Source: Enterobacteriaceae bacterium UBA2655
Lineage (GTDB): Bacteria; Pseudomonadota; Gammaproteobacteria; Enterobacterales; Enterobacteriaceae
Direction: 5' to 3'
Length of the DNA: 8,632 bases
Assembly (NCBI GenBank): GCA_002359495.1
Contig: DENB01000085.1
Span: 4,131-12,762 of the forward strand
The notes under the pieces are model-generated. The model did no database searches. It had not been told where the DNA came from and saw nothing but the letters and a program-made list of their open reading frames with translations. Of this stretch, positions 1 to 7,425 are shown piece by piece. Made by a program: the position numbers and the translations under genes. The stretch's first letter is position 1. Every line of letters begins with the position of its first letter.

Positions 1-774
1 GGCCCCCCCCTGCCACAGACCCACCTGCTGCCAGCCTTCGTGCTCAGCCAACAGATTTCGCATCATTACCCAGGCGACCGGCAACGTCACCGCGGTAATC
101 AGCGCCATCAGGGTAAATTTCGCCAGGCTGCGCGCCAGCGCCGGATGCCACTGCGGCCGCAGCCAGGCGAGCGGCAGCGACGCGCGCCGCTTCAGCAGGC
201 CCAGCGCGGGAAACACCGCCAGCGCCGGCACCAGCGCCAGTCCCACCAGCGCGCCGGCATAGCCGCCGATGCGCCAGCAGACGACATAGGCGATAACGCC
301 GATCAGGCTGCCGATGATTAACGCCAGCGCATTGCCGCGCGCGTCGCGAAATCCTTTCAGCAGCGCCAGCAGCAGATTGGCCCAGGCAATGCCGAGCTGC
401 AGGAAAGCGACGATGCGCACCACGTTCTGATAGCGATCGTCGCCGAACAGCGCGACGCTGATGGGCGCCGCCGCCAGCAAAAACAGCAGCGCCAGCAGTA
501 TAGAGAAGGCCAACACCATGGCCGACGCCGTGCCGGTCACGGCGCGCAGCTGCGTCGGCTCATGCTGATACTGCGCCACATATTTGGTGACGCCGTTAAA
601 AATGCCGGCACCCGCCAGCACGCCGAGCACGGTGATCAGCTGCCGGAAGTTCCCCGCCTGCCCCACGCCCTGCGGGCCAAAGCTGACCGCCAGCAGCTTG
701 ACCACCAGCAGCCCCGCAATAATTTTTACCAGCGTGGACGATGCGGTCCACACCGACGCTCTGGCCAGCGACAT
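1..774 (-). CDS. wzxE: Lipid III (ECA repeat) flippase WzxE, 3' end beyond window
   Basis: WzxE moves the undecaprenyl-PP-linked ECA trisaccharide (lipid III) across the inner membrane to the WzyE/WzzE assembly side. It belongs to the polysaccharide transporter branch of the MOP exporter superfamily. The visible 258 codons are about 60% of the usual ~416 residues. They begin MSLARASVWTASSTLVKI, close to E. coli MSLAKASLWTAASTLVKI, and continue with conserved NFRQLITVLGVLAGAGIFNG and VTKYVAQY, then several hydrophobic membrane segments and SLAKFTLMALITAVTLPVAW. The frame is uninterrupted to the left edge. The start ATG (774) overlaps the wecE stop as TGATG, so coupled translation is likely. 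The last visible codons run through eight consecutive G residues (plus-strand C8 at 3-10) and read WQGGA, where E. coli has WQGVS, so the edge sequence deserves checking. Confidence 0.96.
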   Translation of the reverse strand, partial: MSLARASVWTASSTLVKIIAGLLVVKLLAVSFGPQGVGQAGNFRQLITVLGVLAGAGIFNGVTKYVAQYQHEPTQLRAVTGTASAMVLAFSILLALLFLLAAAPISVALFGDDRYQNVVRIVAFLQLGIAWANLLLALLKGFRDARGNALALIIGSLIGVIAYVVCWRIGGYAGALVGLALVPALAVFPALGLLKRRASLPLAWLRPQWHPALARSLAKFTLMALITAVTLPVAWVMMRNLLAEHEGWQQVGLWQGGA

Positions 775-1904
775 CAGGAAAAGAAGCTCAGCAGGGAGTT
801 GATTACCGTGTTTTGGTTATTGTCCGACAGGTTGTAGAACAGCGGCAGACGCAACAGGCGCTCACTGTCCCGCGTGGTGAAATTATCTTCCCCGTCGAAG
901 CGGCCGAAGCGTTGTCCGGCAGGCGAGGCGTGCAGCGGAATGTAGTGGAATACCGTCAGGATCTCCGCCTCTTTCATCCAGTCGATTAGCGCGCTGCGAT
1001 CGTTGTTGTCGCGCAGCTTGATGTAAAACATGTGCGCGTTGTGTTCGCAGTCGGCCGGAATGGTGGGTAAAACGATGCGCCCGGTCGCCGCCAGCGGCCA
1101 CAGCGCATCGTAATAGCGCTGCCAAAGGCGCAGGCGCTGCTGGTTGATCGCGACGGCGGCTTCCAGCTGCGCCCAGAGGTAGGCGGCCTGCAAATCGGAC
1201 ATCAGGTAGCTGGAGCCGATATCGCGCCAGGTATATTTATCCACCTGCCCACGGAAGAACTGGCTGCGATTGGTGCCCTTCTCCCGGATAACCTCGGCGC
1301 GCTCCATCAGCGCGGCGTCATTGATCAGCGTAGCGCCGCCTTCGCCGCCGGCGGTGTAGTTCTTGGTTTCATGAAAGCTGAAGCAGCCGATATGCCCGAT
1401 GGTGCCCAGCGCACGGCCTTTATAGGTCGCCATCACGCCCTGCGCCGCGTCTTCAATCACATACAGCTGATGCTTCTGCGCCAGCGCCATAATGGCGTCC
1501 ATGTCGCAGGCGACGCCGGCGTAATGCACCGGCACGATGGCGCGGGTTTTCGCCGTGATCGCCGCTTCAATGCGCGTTTCATCGATGTTCATCGTATCGG
1601 GACGAACGTCGACGAAAACGATGGTCGCGCCGCGCAGAACAAAAGCGTTAGCGGTAGAAACGAAGGTATAGCTCGGCATGATCACCTCATCGCCGGGCTG
1701 AATATCGATCAAGATCGCCGCCATTTCGAGCGATGCGGTGCAAGAGGGCGTCAACAGCACTTTTTTGCTGCCGAAGCGCTGCTCCATCCACTGCTGGCAG
1801 CGGCGAGTGAAACCGCCGTCGCCGCACAGCTTGCCGCTGCCCATCGCTGATTGCATATATTCGGTTTCGGTGCCCACAACCGGGGGCGCATTAAATGGAA
1901 TCAT
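774..1904 (-). CDS. wecE: dTDP-4-amino-4,6-dideoxygalactose transaminase
   Basis: WecE is the PLP-dependent aminotransferase that converts dTDP-4-keto-6-deoxy-D-glucose to dTDP-Fuc4N, the substrate of WecD, with glutamate as amino donor. The 376 residues equal the E. coli length and are highly similar throughout: MIPFNAPPVVGTE at the start, the GSGKLCGDGGFTRRCQ block, TPSCTASLEMAA (PLP phosphate region), PSYTFVSTANAFVLRGA, VEDAAQ-like IEDAAQGVM, and the PLP Schiff-base lysine Lys181 in SFHETKNYTAGGEGG. The frame stays open upstream to an ATG at 1979, but the ATG at 1904 is chosen because it has a strong ribosome-binding site and gives the conserved MIPFNAPP N terminus; the extra 25 codons are wecD read in another frame. 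Its substrate is normally made by RffG, which is missing from this locus. The TGA overlaps the wzxE ATG as TGATG. Confidence 0.98.
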   Translation of the reverse strand: MIPFNAPPVVGTETEYMQSAMGSGKLCGDGGFTRRCQQWMEQRFGSKKVLLTPSCTASLEMAAILIDIQPGDEVIMPSYTFVSTANAFVLRGATIVFVDVRPDTMNIDETRIEAAITAKTRAIVPVHYAGVACDMDAIMALAQKHQLYVIEDAAQGVMATYKGRALGTIGHIGCFSFHETKNYTAGGEGGATLINDAALMERAEVIREKGTNRSQFFRGQVDKYTWRDIGSSYLMSDLQAAYLWAQLEAAVAINQQRLRLWQRYYDALWPLAATGRIVLPTIPADCEHNAHMFYIKLRDNNDRSALIDWMKEAEILTVFHYIPLHASPAGQRFGRFDGEDNFTTRDSERLLRLPLFYNLSDNNQNTVINSLLSFFS

Positions 1905-2598
1905 CACCTTTCCTGTAGAACCAGTACGCGGTGCTTTCCAGTCGGGCACCGCTGCGTAAATAGAGGCGCATCGCGGCAAGGTTGCTGAGCTGAGTGGCGA
2001 CCCGCAGCCGGTTTAGCTGCCTGACGCGTCCCCAGTCCGCCGCGGCCAGCATCAGGCGCTGACCGACGCCCTTGCCCTGGGCGTGGGGCAATACGGCCAG
2101 CAGACCGATGCGCGCGTCCCCTTCCGCTTCGCGCAGTGAAACAAATCCCTGCAGTTCGCCAGCGTCGTCGACGGCGATCAGACATTGGTTATCGAAAGTG
2201 CCGCGTACGGCGTTTTCTATCCACTGCGCATAAAAATCGCCGCTGGCCTGCAAAGAGAACCAGGGCGCGCGGAATCGGCTTTGGCTAAAGGCGTGCCTTG
2301 CGGCGGCGCGCAGCGGTTCGATCTGCGCCTCGCGTGCGATGCGCAAGCCGGTTTGCCGCTCGGTCCGCTTAATGTTTAACGAAAAGTCCGCCTCGCCTTC
2401 CACCAGCTGAAAACCGTGCTGACTCAGCGCATCAATCGCTTCGAAACGCTCCGCCGGCACTTTCGCCTGCAGCAGCGGCCAGCCCTGCAGCGTCCCGGCA
2501 TCGAGCGGCTGCGCGCCGTCAAGCGCCAGGCGCGCCATGCGCAGACCAAAAAACTGGCTTTCCCACTCGAGCGGATGAATGTTGACCTGAATGGACAT
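1891..2598 (-). CDS. wecD: dTDP-4-amino-4,6-dideoxy-D-galactose N-acetyltransferase
   Basis: WecD transfers acetyl from acetyl-CoA to dTDP-Fuc4N, giving dTDP-Fuc4NAc, donor of the third ECA sugar. The product has 235 residues against 224 in E. coli. The N-terminal half is the divergent part, with HPLEWESQFFG aligning to EPLTWENAFFG. Then come SQSRFRAPWF and FYAQWIENAVRGTFDNQCL, both WecD signatures, and the GNAT core: GFVSLRE, IGLLAVLPHAQGKGVGQRLM with the acetyl-CoA loop Q174-GKGVG, and the C-terminal LRVATQLSNLAAMRLYLRSG; Tyr213 aligns with the proposed general acid of E. coli WecD. After the usual STAYWFYR end there are six extra residues (KGDDSI) running across the wecE ribosome-binding site and into its first codons, a 14-nt overlap. 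The ATG at 2598 has GGA eight nt upstream. This ATG lies within the continuing frame of the rffH fossil, so old rffH sequence now serves as its leader. Confidence 0.95.
   Translation of the reverse strand: MSIQVNIHPLEWESQFFGLRMARLALDGAQPLDAGTLQGWPLLQAKVPAERFEAIDALSQHGFQLVEGEADFSLNIKRTERQTGLRIAREAQIEPLRAAARHAFSQSRFRAPWFSLQASGDFYAQWIENAVRGTFDNQCLIAVDDAGELQGFVSLREAEGDARIGLLAVLPHAQGKGVGQRLMLAAADWGRVRQLNRLRVATQLSNLAAMRLYLRSGARLESTAYWFYRKGDDSI
1907..1914 (-). promoter_or_regulatory. Ribosome-binding site deciding the wecE start
   Basis: AGGAAAGG on the minus strand (1914-1907) lies just before the ATG at 1904, with the AGGA six nt from the start codon. It is inside the end of wecD. It favours ATG 1904 over the in-frame ATG at 1979. 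Confidence 0.75.
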
Positions 2599-2709
2599 GC
2601 GATAAATCCAACAGATAACGGCCGTAGCCGGTTTGGGTTAACGCCTGCGCAGCCGGTGACTCCAGCCAGCCGTCGCGTCAGGCACGCTTTTCAGGCAGGC
2701 GACGCCGCG
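2599..2709 (-). pseudogene. rffH: Remnant of rffH (glucose-1-phosphate thymidylyltransferase), 3' end only
   Basis: The gap between wecC and wecD, where E. coli carries rffG and rffH, still encodes a decayed piece of the RffH C terminus. One frame (2706-2683) reads GVACLKSV, resembling FKIACLEEI. After a one-base shift the next frame reads a TGA (2680-2678) where the tryptophan of AWRNGW is expected, then RDGWLESPAAQALTQTGYGR and continues YLLDLSHV up to and into wecD. E. coli has RNGWLDDEGV, then SSLAKTGYGQYLLELL. The simplest reading is a one-base deletion plus a TGG-to-TGA change in an ancestral GTG GCC TGG CGC. The dehydratase rffG and all catalytic parts of rffH (the N-terminal nucleotide-binding domain) are absent, and 2710-2740 shows no recognisable homology. 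This is what an internal deletion fusing the end of wecC to the last codons of rffH would leave. The matches come from memory of the E. coli protein, not from a search. Confidence 0.8.
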
Positions 2710-2740
2710 GCAAAGCCAGCGTCGCAAAGGCGTAATCGCC

Positions 2741-4000
2741 CTATCGCCAGACCCCTTTGGTATCGACGATCCACTGCTGTCGCACGCTGTCGGCGTCGAT
2801 GACGCGAAATTCGCGATGGTCGACCAGCATCACCAACAGATCGGCCTCTCGCAGCGCCTGCTCAACGGAAACCAGCGTCGCCTCTTCGGCCAGCCTGGCC
2901 GGGATCTGCCGCACGTGCGGTTCGACCACCCAGGTGGTGCCGCTGTGCCAGTTGGCGATCAGATGCGCGACTTCCATCGCCGGGCTTTCGCGCAAATCGT
3001 CGATATCAGGTTTGAACGCCAGCCCGAAGCAGGCAATGGTAATCTCGCCGGCGCGTTTGCCGGTCTGCGTCAGACAGTCCGCCAGCGCGTTTTTCACCTG
3101 CGCCAGCACCCAGCCCGGCTTGCTGTCGTTGACTTCGCGCGCGGTGCGGATCAGCCGCGCCTGCTCGGGATTTTGCGCCACGATAAACCAGGGATCGACC
3201 GCAATGCAGTGGCCGCCGACCCCCGGCCCCGGCTGCAGGATATTGACGCGCGGATGGCGATTCGCCAGCGCGATCAGTTCCCATACGTTAATGTCCTGAT
3301 CGGCGCAGATCACCGAAAGTTCGTTGGCGAAAGCGATGTTGACGTCGCGAAAGCTGTTTTCTGTCAGCTTGCACATCTCTGCGGTGCGCGTGTTAGTTTC
3401 CACACACTCGCCCTGCAGGAAGATGCGATAGAGCGCGCTGGCGCGCGCCGAGCAGGCGGGCGTCATGCCGCCGATCACGCGATCGTTTTTAATCAATTCG
3501 ACCATCACCTGGCCCGGCAATACGCGTTCGGGACAGTAGGCGATATGCACATCCGTCTGCGACGAGTGCGGCGGAAAGCGCAGATCGGGGCGGGCAGCCG
3601 CCAGCCACTGCGCCAGCTGCTCGGTGCTGCCCGGGGGCGAGGTCGATTCGAGGATTACCAGATCGCCCCGTTTCAGCACCGGCGCGATAGATTTCGCCGC
3701 CGCCTGCACAAAGCTGAGATCGGGTTGATGGTCGCCGATAAAGGGCGTCGGCACCGCGATCAAAAAGGCGTCGGCGGGTTGCGGCATGGTGGTGGCGCGC
3801 AGATAGCCGTTTTTTACCGCTTCGTGCACTACCTTGTCCAAATCGGGTTCGATGATGTGGATTTCGCCGCGGTTAATGGTTTCGACCGCGTGGGCGTTGA
3901 TATCCACGCCCACCACCTGTTTTCCTTTCGAGGCGAAAACGGCCGCCGTCGGCAGCCCAATGTAACCCAGTCCAATAACGGAAATGGTTTCAAAACTCAT
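2741..4000 (-). CDS. wecC: UDP-N-acetyl-D-mannosamine dehydrogenase
   Basis: WecC oxidises UDP-ManNAc, made by WecB, to UDP-ManNAcA in two NAD-dependent steps; this sugar is the second residue of the ECA repeat. The 419-residue product matches the UDP-glucose/GDP-mannose dehydrogenase family. It has an N-terminal Rossmann fold with GLGYIGLP (residues 10-17) and the NAD-binding acidic residue in VGVDIN, then [10 protein letters not shown], the central helix [20 protein letters not shown] with catalytic Lys211, and the active-site loop [14 protein letters not shown] with the nucleophile Cys265. A C-terminal UDP-binding domain follows ([20 protein letters not shown]) and the end is VDTKGVWR. In E. 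coli rffG follows directly; here the stop is followed by 142 nt holding only an rffH fossil. A small hairpin (GGGCG-ATTA-CGCC) overlaps the stop codon. Confidence 0.98.
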   Translation of the reverse strand: MSFETISVIGLGYIGLPTAAVFASKGKQVVGVDINAHAVETINRGEIHIIEPDLDKVVHEAVKNGYLRATTMPQPADAFLIAVPTPFIGDHQPDLSFVQAAAKSIAPVLKRGDLVILESTSPPGSTEQLAQWLAAARPDLRFPPHSSQTDVHIAYCPERVLPGQVMVELIKNDRVIGGMTPACSARASALYRIFLQGECVETNTRTAEMCKLTENSFRDVNIAFANELSVICADQDINVWELIALANRHPRVNILQPGPGVGGHCIAVDPWFIVAQNPEQARLIRTAREVNDSKPGWVLAQVKNALADCLTQTGKRAGEITIACFGLAFKPDIDDLRESPAMEVAHLIANWHSGTTWVVEPHVRQIPARLAEEATLVSVEQALREADLLVMLVDHREFRVIDADSVRQQWIVDTKGVWR

Positions 4001-5127
4001 AAATAAACTCTGTTATTTTTTAGCGCCTGCAAAATGCGACCACAGGCCTGACCGTCGCCATAAGGATTGTGCGCATGGCTCATCGCCTGCCAGGCTGCTT
4101 CGTCATGGAGTAAACGGCTGACTTCAGCCACGATTTTGTTCACGTCGGTGCCCACCAGCTTTACGGTGCCGGCTTCTACCGCTTCCGGCCGCTCCGTGGT
4201 GTCGCGCATCACCAGCACCGGCTTGCCCAACGAGGGCGCTTCTTCCTGAATGCCGCCGGAGTCGGTCAGGATCAGCCAGGCGCGATTCATCAACCAGACG
4301 AAAGGCAGGTACTCCTGCGGTTCGATTAACACGATGTTTTCGATGCCGCTGAGGATACGCGTCACCGGCTCGCTGACGTTGGGATTGAGATGCACCGGAT
4401 AGACGATCTGCGCCTGCGGATGCTGGCGGGCAAGCTGCGCCAGCGCGCTACAGATACGTTCAAACCCGCCGCCGAAGCTCTCCCGGCGGTGGCCGGTAAC
4501 CAGAATCAACTTTTTACTGTCGTCGAGGAAAGGGTAGCGGGCCGCCAGTCGCGCATTCAGCCCGGCGTTGTCCAGTACCCGATCGCGTACCCAGAGCAGC
4601 GCGTCGATCACCGTATTGCCGGTGACGAAAATACGCGTGTCGGGCAAATTTTCCCGCAGCAGATTCTGCCGCGAGGTTTCGGTCGGTGTGAAGTGGAAGG
4701 TCGCCAGATGGCCGGTTAGCTTGCGGTTCGCCTCTTCCGGCCATGGCGAATAGAGGTCGCCGGTGCGCAGGCCCGCTTCGATATGCCCCACCGGCACCCG
4801 ATGGTAGAACGCCGCCAGGCTGGCCGCCAGCGTGGTGGTGGTATCGCCATGCACCAACACCAGGTCAGGCTTGAACTCCATCAATACGCTTTTCAAGCCC
4901 AGCAGGATGCGGCTGGTGATCTCCGTCAGCCCCTGCTCCGGGCGCATGATGTTAAGGTCATAGTCGGGCTGCAATTCAAACAGGCGCAGTACCTGATCGA
5001 GCATTTCCCGATGCTGAGCGGTAACGCAAAGACGCGACTCAAATTCCGCATCTTCGGCCAGCGCTTTGACCAGCGGAGCCATCTTGATCGCCTCGGGGCG
5101 AGTGCCAAAAACTGTCAAAACTTTCAC
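3997..5127 (-). CDS. wecB: UDP-N-acetylglucosamine 2-epimerase (non-hydrolysing)
   Basis: WecB interconverts UDP-GlcNAc and UDP-ManNAc in the cytoplasm, the first step toward UDP-ManNAcA for ECA. The 376 residues equal the E. coli length and align throughout. Residues known to matter in the E. coli enzyme stand at the same positions: Arg10 and Lys15 in GTRPEAIK, Asp95 in VHGDTTTT, Glu117 in [11 protein letters not shown], Glu131 in [11 protein letters not shown] and His213 in [12 protein letters not shown]. The C-terminal domain carries [19 protein letters not shown] and [14 protein letters not shown], both typical of the GT-B-like fold. The start is GTG (5127), supported by AAGAG seven nt upstream that overlaps the wzzE stop codon. 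Its TGA overlaps the wecC ATG (ATGA), so the two successive enzymes are likely translationally coupled. Confidence 0.98.
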   Translation of the reverse strand: MKVLTVFGTRPEAIKMAPLVKALAEDAEFESRLCVTAQHREMLDQVLRLFELQPDYDLNIMRPEQGLTEITSRILLGLKSVLMEFKPDLVLVHGDTTTTLAASLAAFYHRVPVGHIEAGLRTGDLYSPWPEEANRKLTGHLATFHFTPTETSRQNLLRENLPDTRIFVTGNTVIDALLWVRDRVLDNAGLNARLAARYPFLDDSKKLILVTGHRRESFGGGFERICSALAQLARQHPQAQIVYPVHLNPNVSEPVTRILSGIENIVLIEPQEYLPFVWLMNRAWLILTDSGGIQEEAPSLGKPVLVMRDTTERPEAVEAGTVKLVGTDVNKIVAEVSRLLHDEAAWQAMSHAHNPYGDGQACGRILQALKNNRVYL

Positions 5128-5137
5128 GCGGATTCTC

Positions 5138-6187
5138 TTAATGACTCTGCTGTAACATCGAACGCGGACGGCGCGCCAGTACGATCCCTGCGCCTACCAG
5201 CGCGCCGACGGCGCCCCACATAATCATCAGGAACAGACGGCGCGGACTATCCCGATTAACAGGTTCTTCCGGCGTACGTAAATAACGATATGTCTGGAAT
5301 TGGCTGTTCAGCTTCGGTCCCGCTTCCAGCGTGAGCAGCATCGCCCTGTTTTGATCATAGCTTATATCATAGCTGGGCCCGGTCGCCTGCAGCGTTTCCA
5401 GCTGGGCTCGCAGCCGAGCCTGGCCCAGCAGGAAGAGTTCGGAATCGGGCAACGATTCGCTGGCCGCGCGCGCCTGATTTTCATTAATGCCCTGTTGATC
5501 GGCGATTTTCAGCGCCTGCTCAAGGCGGCGGCGTTGGCGTTCAAACACGGCGCCGGCGACGCTCTCCTGGCGTTTGACCTGCGCCTGCAGCTGCTCGCTG
5601 CGCGCTTTCCAGGCGCCCTGCAGCTCGGCGTTCAGATGCCGCGCCGCCCGCTCGCTGGCGAAAGCGATATATTGCCGCAGCAGGTTATTGGCGTCATTGG
5701 CCGTTTCCGCCACCAGCTTGACGCTATCCAGCGTGTTATGCGCGCTATCGGCCGGGGTAAACTGAATGTTGCTGACCAAATCATCCAGCGCGGCGGCATC
5801 TTTGCGAGCATTGCCGCTTTTACGGCTTTTGTAATAATCCGTCTGCAGCCAGAATTCGCGGCGCGTATCCCATGAAGCGAGCTGCATGACGAACTCCTGA
5901 TAGACTTCATCCATCATCGTCGGCGACGGCACGGTCAGGTTCAGCGCGTTGGTGCGCACGTCCAGATTATTGAGAAACTGCTGCTGCGCATAATAGTTGC
6001 CCAGCATATTGATGGTAGGCCGATCGGTTATCGCCGTGGCGCTCCAGGCTTGTTTCATCAGCAGCGAGGCCATCCAGGTCAGCAGCGCAAACAGCAGCGC
6101 CAACCCCACAATCCACGCTTTGCCGCGCCATAAGGCGCAAAACAGGCCGCGAATATCCAGTTCGTTCTCCACGACGGAAGAGGTCAT
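5138..6187 (-). CDS. wzzE: ECA polysaccharide chain-length regulator WzzE
   Basis: WzzE is the polysaccharide co-polymerase (PCP-1, Wzz family) that sets the modal length of ECA chains made by WzyE, including cyclic ECA. From the ATG at 6187 the product has 349 residues, like the E. coli protein. It shows a short cytoplasmic N terminus containing [12 protein letters not shown]1 at about 24-44, a long helical periplasmic domain (conserved [20 protein letters not shown], and [13 protein letters not shown]), the Pro-rich segment [14 protein letters not shown] before TM2, TM2 at about 318-338, and a basic tail. An in-frame GTG at 6211 would add eight residues, but it abuts the wecA stop and has no ribosome-binding site, whereas the ATG is preceded by TAAGGA, so the shorter form is preferred. 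wecB begins 10 nt downstream. Confidence 0.97.
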   Translation of the reverse strand: MTSSVVENELDIRGLFCALWRGKAWIVGLALLFALLTWMASLLMKQAWSATAITDRPTINMLGNYYAQQQFLNNLDVRTNALNLTVPSPTMMDEVYQEFVMQLASWDTRREFWLQTDYYKSRKSGNARKDAAALDDLVSNIQFTPADSAHNTLDSVKLVAETANDANNLLRQYIAFASERAARHLNAELQGAWKARSEQLQAQVKRQESVAGAVFERQRRRLEQALKIADQQGINENQARAASESLPDSELFLLGQARLRAQLETLQATGPSYDISYDQNRAMLLTLEAGPKLNSQFQTYRYLRTPEEPVNRDSPRRLFLMIMWGAVGALVGAGIVLARRPRSMLQQSH

Positions 6188-6197
6188 AACAACGTTA

Positions 6198-6203
6198 TCC
6201 TTA
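6198..6203 (-). promoter_or_regulatory. Ribosome-binding site deciding the wzzE start
   Basis: TAAGGA on the minus strand lies 10 nt before the ATG at 6187. It falls inside the reading frame opened by the upstream GTG at 6211, which itself directly follows the wecA stop codon. This supports ATG 6187 as the wzzE start and a 349-residue protein. Confidence 0.7.
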
Positions 6204-6211
6204 TAGGGCAC

Positions 6212-7312
6212 TTATCTTGGTAATTTTCGGTTTTCACGGAAATGGTGCAGACGACGTTTCATTCGTCTTACCAGGCGCGCCACGCGCCAGGCATGCTTAA
6301 GACAATAGCCGTATACCATGAAAGCGAACAGGAACAGCAGCAGCATGACCCATTCCGGGATAAAGGCCAGGTACTCGCCCAGCACGCCGATGCCAGCCAG
6401 AATCGCCGCGGCGAGGGTGATCAGCATAAAGGCCTGACGCGACGAAAAGCCGGCGCGCATGATGAGATGATGAATGTGCTGACGATCGGCTGAGAACGGG
6501 CTCATGCCCTTGCGCAAACGGCGATACATAATGGCCACCATGTCCATCAGCGGAATGGCGATCAGCCAGAGCGCCGTCACCGGCGTGATGGGATGACTCA
6601 GGCCCTGGGTGGTTTCCAGCAATATCCAGATGATGGTAAAGCCGATCATGGTGCTGCCCGCATCGCCCATAAAAACTTTGTAGCGCTTGCCGAGAAACCC
6701 CAGATTGAGAAGGATATAGGGCAGCGTGGCGGCGATCATCGCGAAACACCACATCGCCAGACTCAGCTGGCCGTCGAAATAGAGGATGATGCCCATCGCG
6801 GCGAAGGTGACGCAGGAAAGCCCGCCGAGCAGGCCGTCGATGCCGTCCACCATGTTGAAAGCGTTGATCGCCGCCCAGACGGCGAACAGCGTAAGCACGT
6901 AGCCGAAGGGGCCGACAATCAACTCTACCGGGCCGATAATAAATCCCAGGCTCAACAGATAAAGCTTGGCGCCGACAATCATGATCAAGGCAACCAGCGC
7001 CTGCACCACCGCGCGAATTTTGACGCTGATATCGAAGCGATCGTCCAGCGCGCCGACCAGCACCAGAATCCCGGCGCAGCTCAGATAGAGCAGCGCATGC
7101 GGCAGATAGTAGTTAGTAATGGCGAAGAGGAAGCAAATACCGGCGAATACAGAGATGCCGCCAACCAGCGGAATAGCGCCGTGATGACGTTTACGCGAAT
7201 TGGGCGTATCCACCAGCCCGATTTTTTTAGCTGCCTTACGAGCAAAAAAGAGGAAAGCTAAGGAAAAAAGAAAAGTTAAACCAAGCTCAGTACTCATAGT
7301 GAGTAAATTCAC
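6212..7312 (-). CDS. wecA: UDP-GlcNAc:undecaprenyl-phosphate GlcNAc-1-phosphate transferase
   Basis: WecA transfers GlcNAc-1-phosphate from UDP-GlcNAc to undecaprenyl phosphate, giving lipid I of ECA; it also primes many O antigens. The 366-residue product matches E. coli WecA (367) along nearly its whole length. It is a polytopic inner-membrane protein with the family's cytoplasmic motifs: LVGGIS near 49, LDDRFD with Asp90 and Asp91, the NAFNMVDGIDG motif with Asp156 and Asp159, FMGDAGS with Asp217, and the HIHH motif at 279-282 that helps bind UDP-GlcNAc. The C-terminal tail is basic and differs from E. coli. The start is GTG at 7312, giving MNLLTMSTEL, which aligns with the E. coli N terminus (also GTG). 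The ATG at codon 6 (7297) is an alternative without a better ribosome-binding site. It is the first gene of the operon; wzzE follows after 24 nt. Confidence 0.98.
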   Translation of the reverse strand: MNLLTMSTELGLTFLFSLAFLFFARKAAKKIGLVDTPNSRKRHHGAIPLVGGISVFAGICFLFAITNYYLPHALLYLSCAGILVLVGALDDRFDISVKIRAVVQALVALIMIVGAKLYLLSLGFIIGPVELIVGPFGYVLTLFAVWAAINAFNMVDGIDGLLGGLSCVTFAAMGIILYFDGQLSLAMWCFAMIAATLPYILLNLGFLGKRYKVFMGDAGSTMIGFTIIWILLETTQGLSHPITPVTALWLIAIPLMDMVAIMYRRLRKGMSPFSADRQHIHHLIMRAGFSSRQAFMLITLAAAILAGIGVLGEYLAFIPEWVMLLLFLFAFMVYGYCLKHAWRVARLVRRMKRRLHHFRENRKLPR

Positions 7313-7323
7313 GTTAAAGGCTC

Positions 7324-7374
7324 TCAGCTACAAAACATGGATACTATAAGCAAAAAAGCGTTTTTGCCGTTCAT
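7324..7374 (-). other. Possible 16-codon leader ORF upstream of wecA
   Basis: ATG at 7374 to TGA at 7324 encodes MNGKNAFLLIVSMFCS. It ends 11 nt before the wecA GTG, and its stop codon is part of the CTGAGAG stretch that is also the best ribosome-binding candidate for wecA, so translational coupling is conceivable. The ORF's own ribosome-binding site is weak (CGGACTCTGG just before the ATG). No family is recognised, and an ORF this short can occur by chance. It would be transcribed only from the TATAAT promoter or from readthrough, not from the closer TATAGT hexamer. Confidence 0.15.
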
Positions 7375-7425
7375 CCAGAGTCCGAAATCTGCTTATTCGA
7401 TGCGAAAAAACTGGAAATTTTCTCG

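Noticed and set aside
1905..1979. An N-terminal 25-codon extension of wecE from the ATG at 1979
   Set aside because: This stretch is wecD in another frame. The conserved WecE N terminus begins at the ATG at 1904, which has a strong ribosome-binding site.
2816..4006. A 396-codon plus-strand ORF covering most of wecC in antisense
   Set aside because: It mirrors the GC-biased codon pattern of wecC, is rich in Arg, Gln and His, matches no family I recognise, and has no promoter or ribosome-binding site of its own. wecC on the other strand is certain.
6188..6211. A GTG start of wzzE at 6211, adding eight residues
   Set aside because: It directly abuts the wecA stop and has no ribosome-binding site. 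The ATG at 6187 has TAAGGA upstream and gives the usual length.
6593..7261. A 222-codon plus-strand ORF opposite wecA
   Set aside because: Highly hydrophilic antisense image of a membrane-protein gene, with low complexity and no family match; an overlap artefact.
7343..7348. TATAGT as the main wecA promoter -10
   Set aside because: No acceptable -35 exists at 15-18 nt spacing (AACGGC at 17). TATAAT upstream is a better hexamer, though neither is proven.
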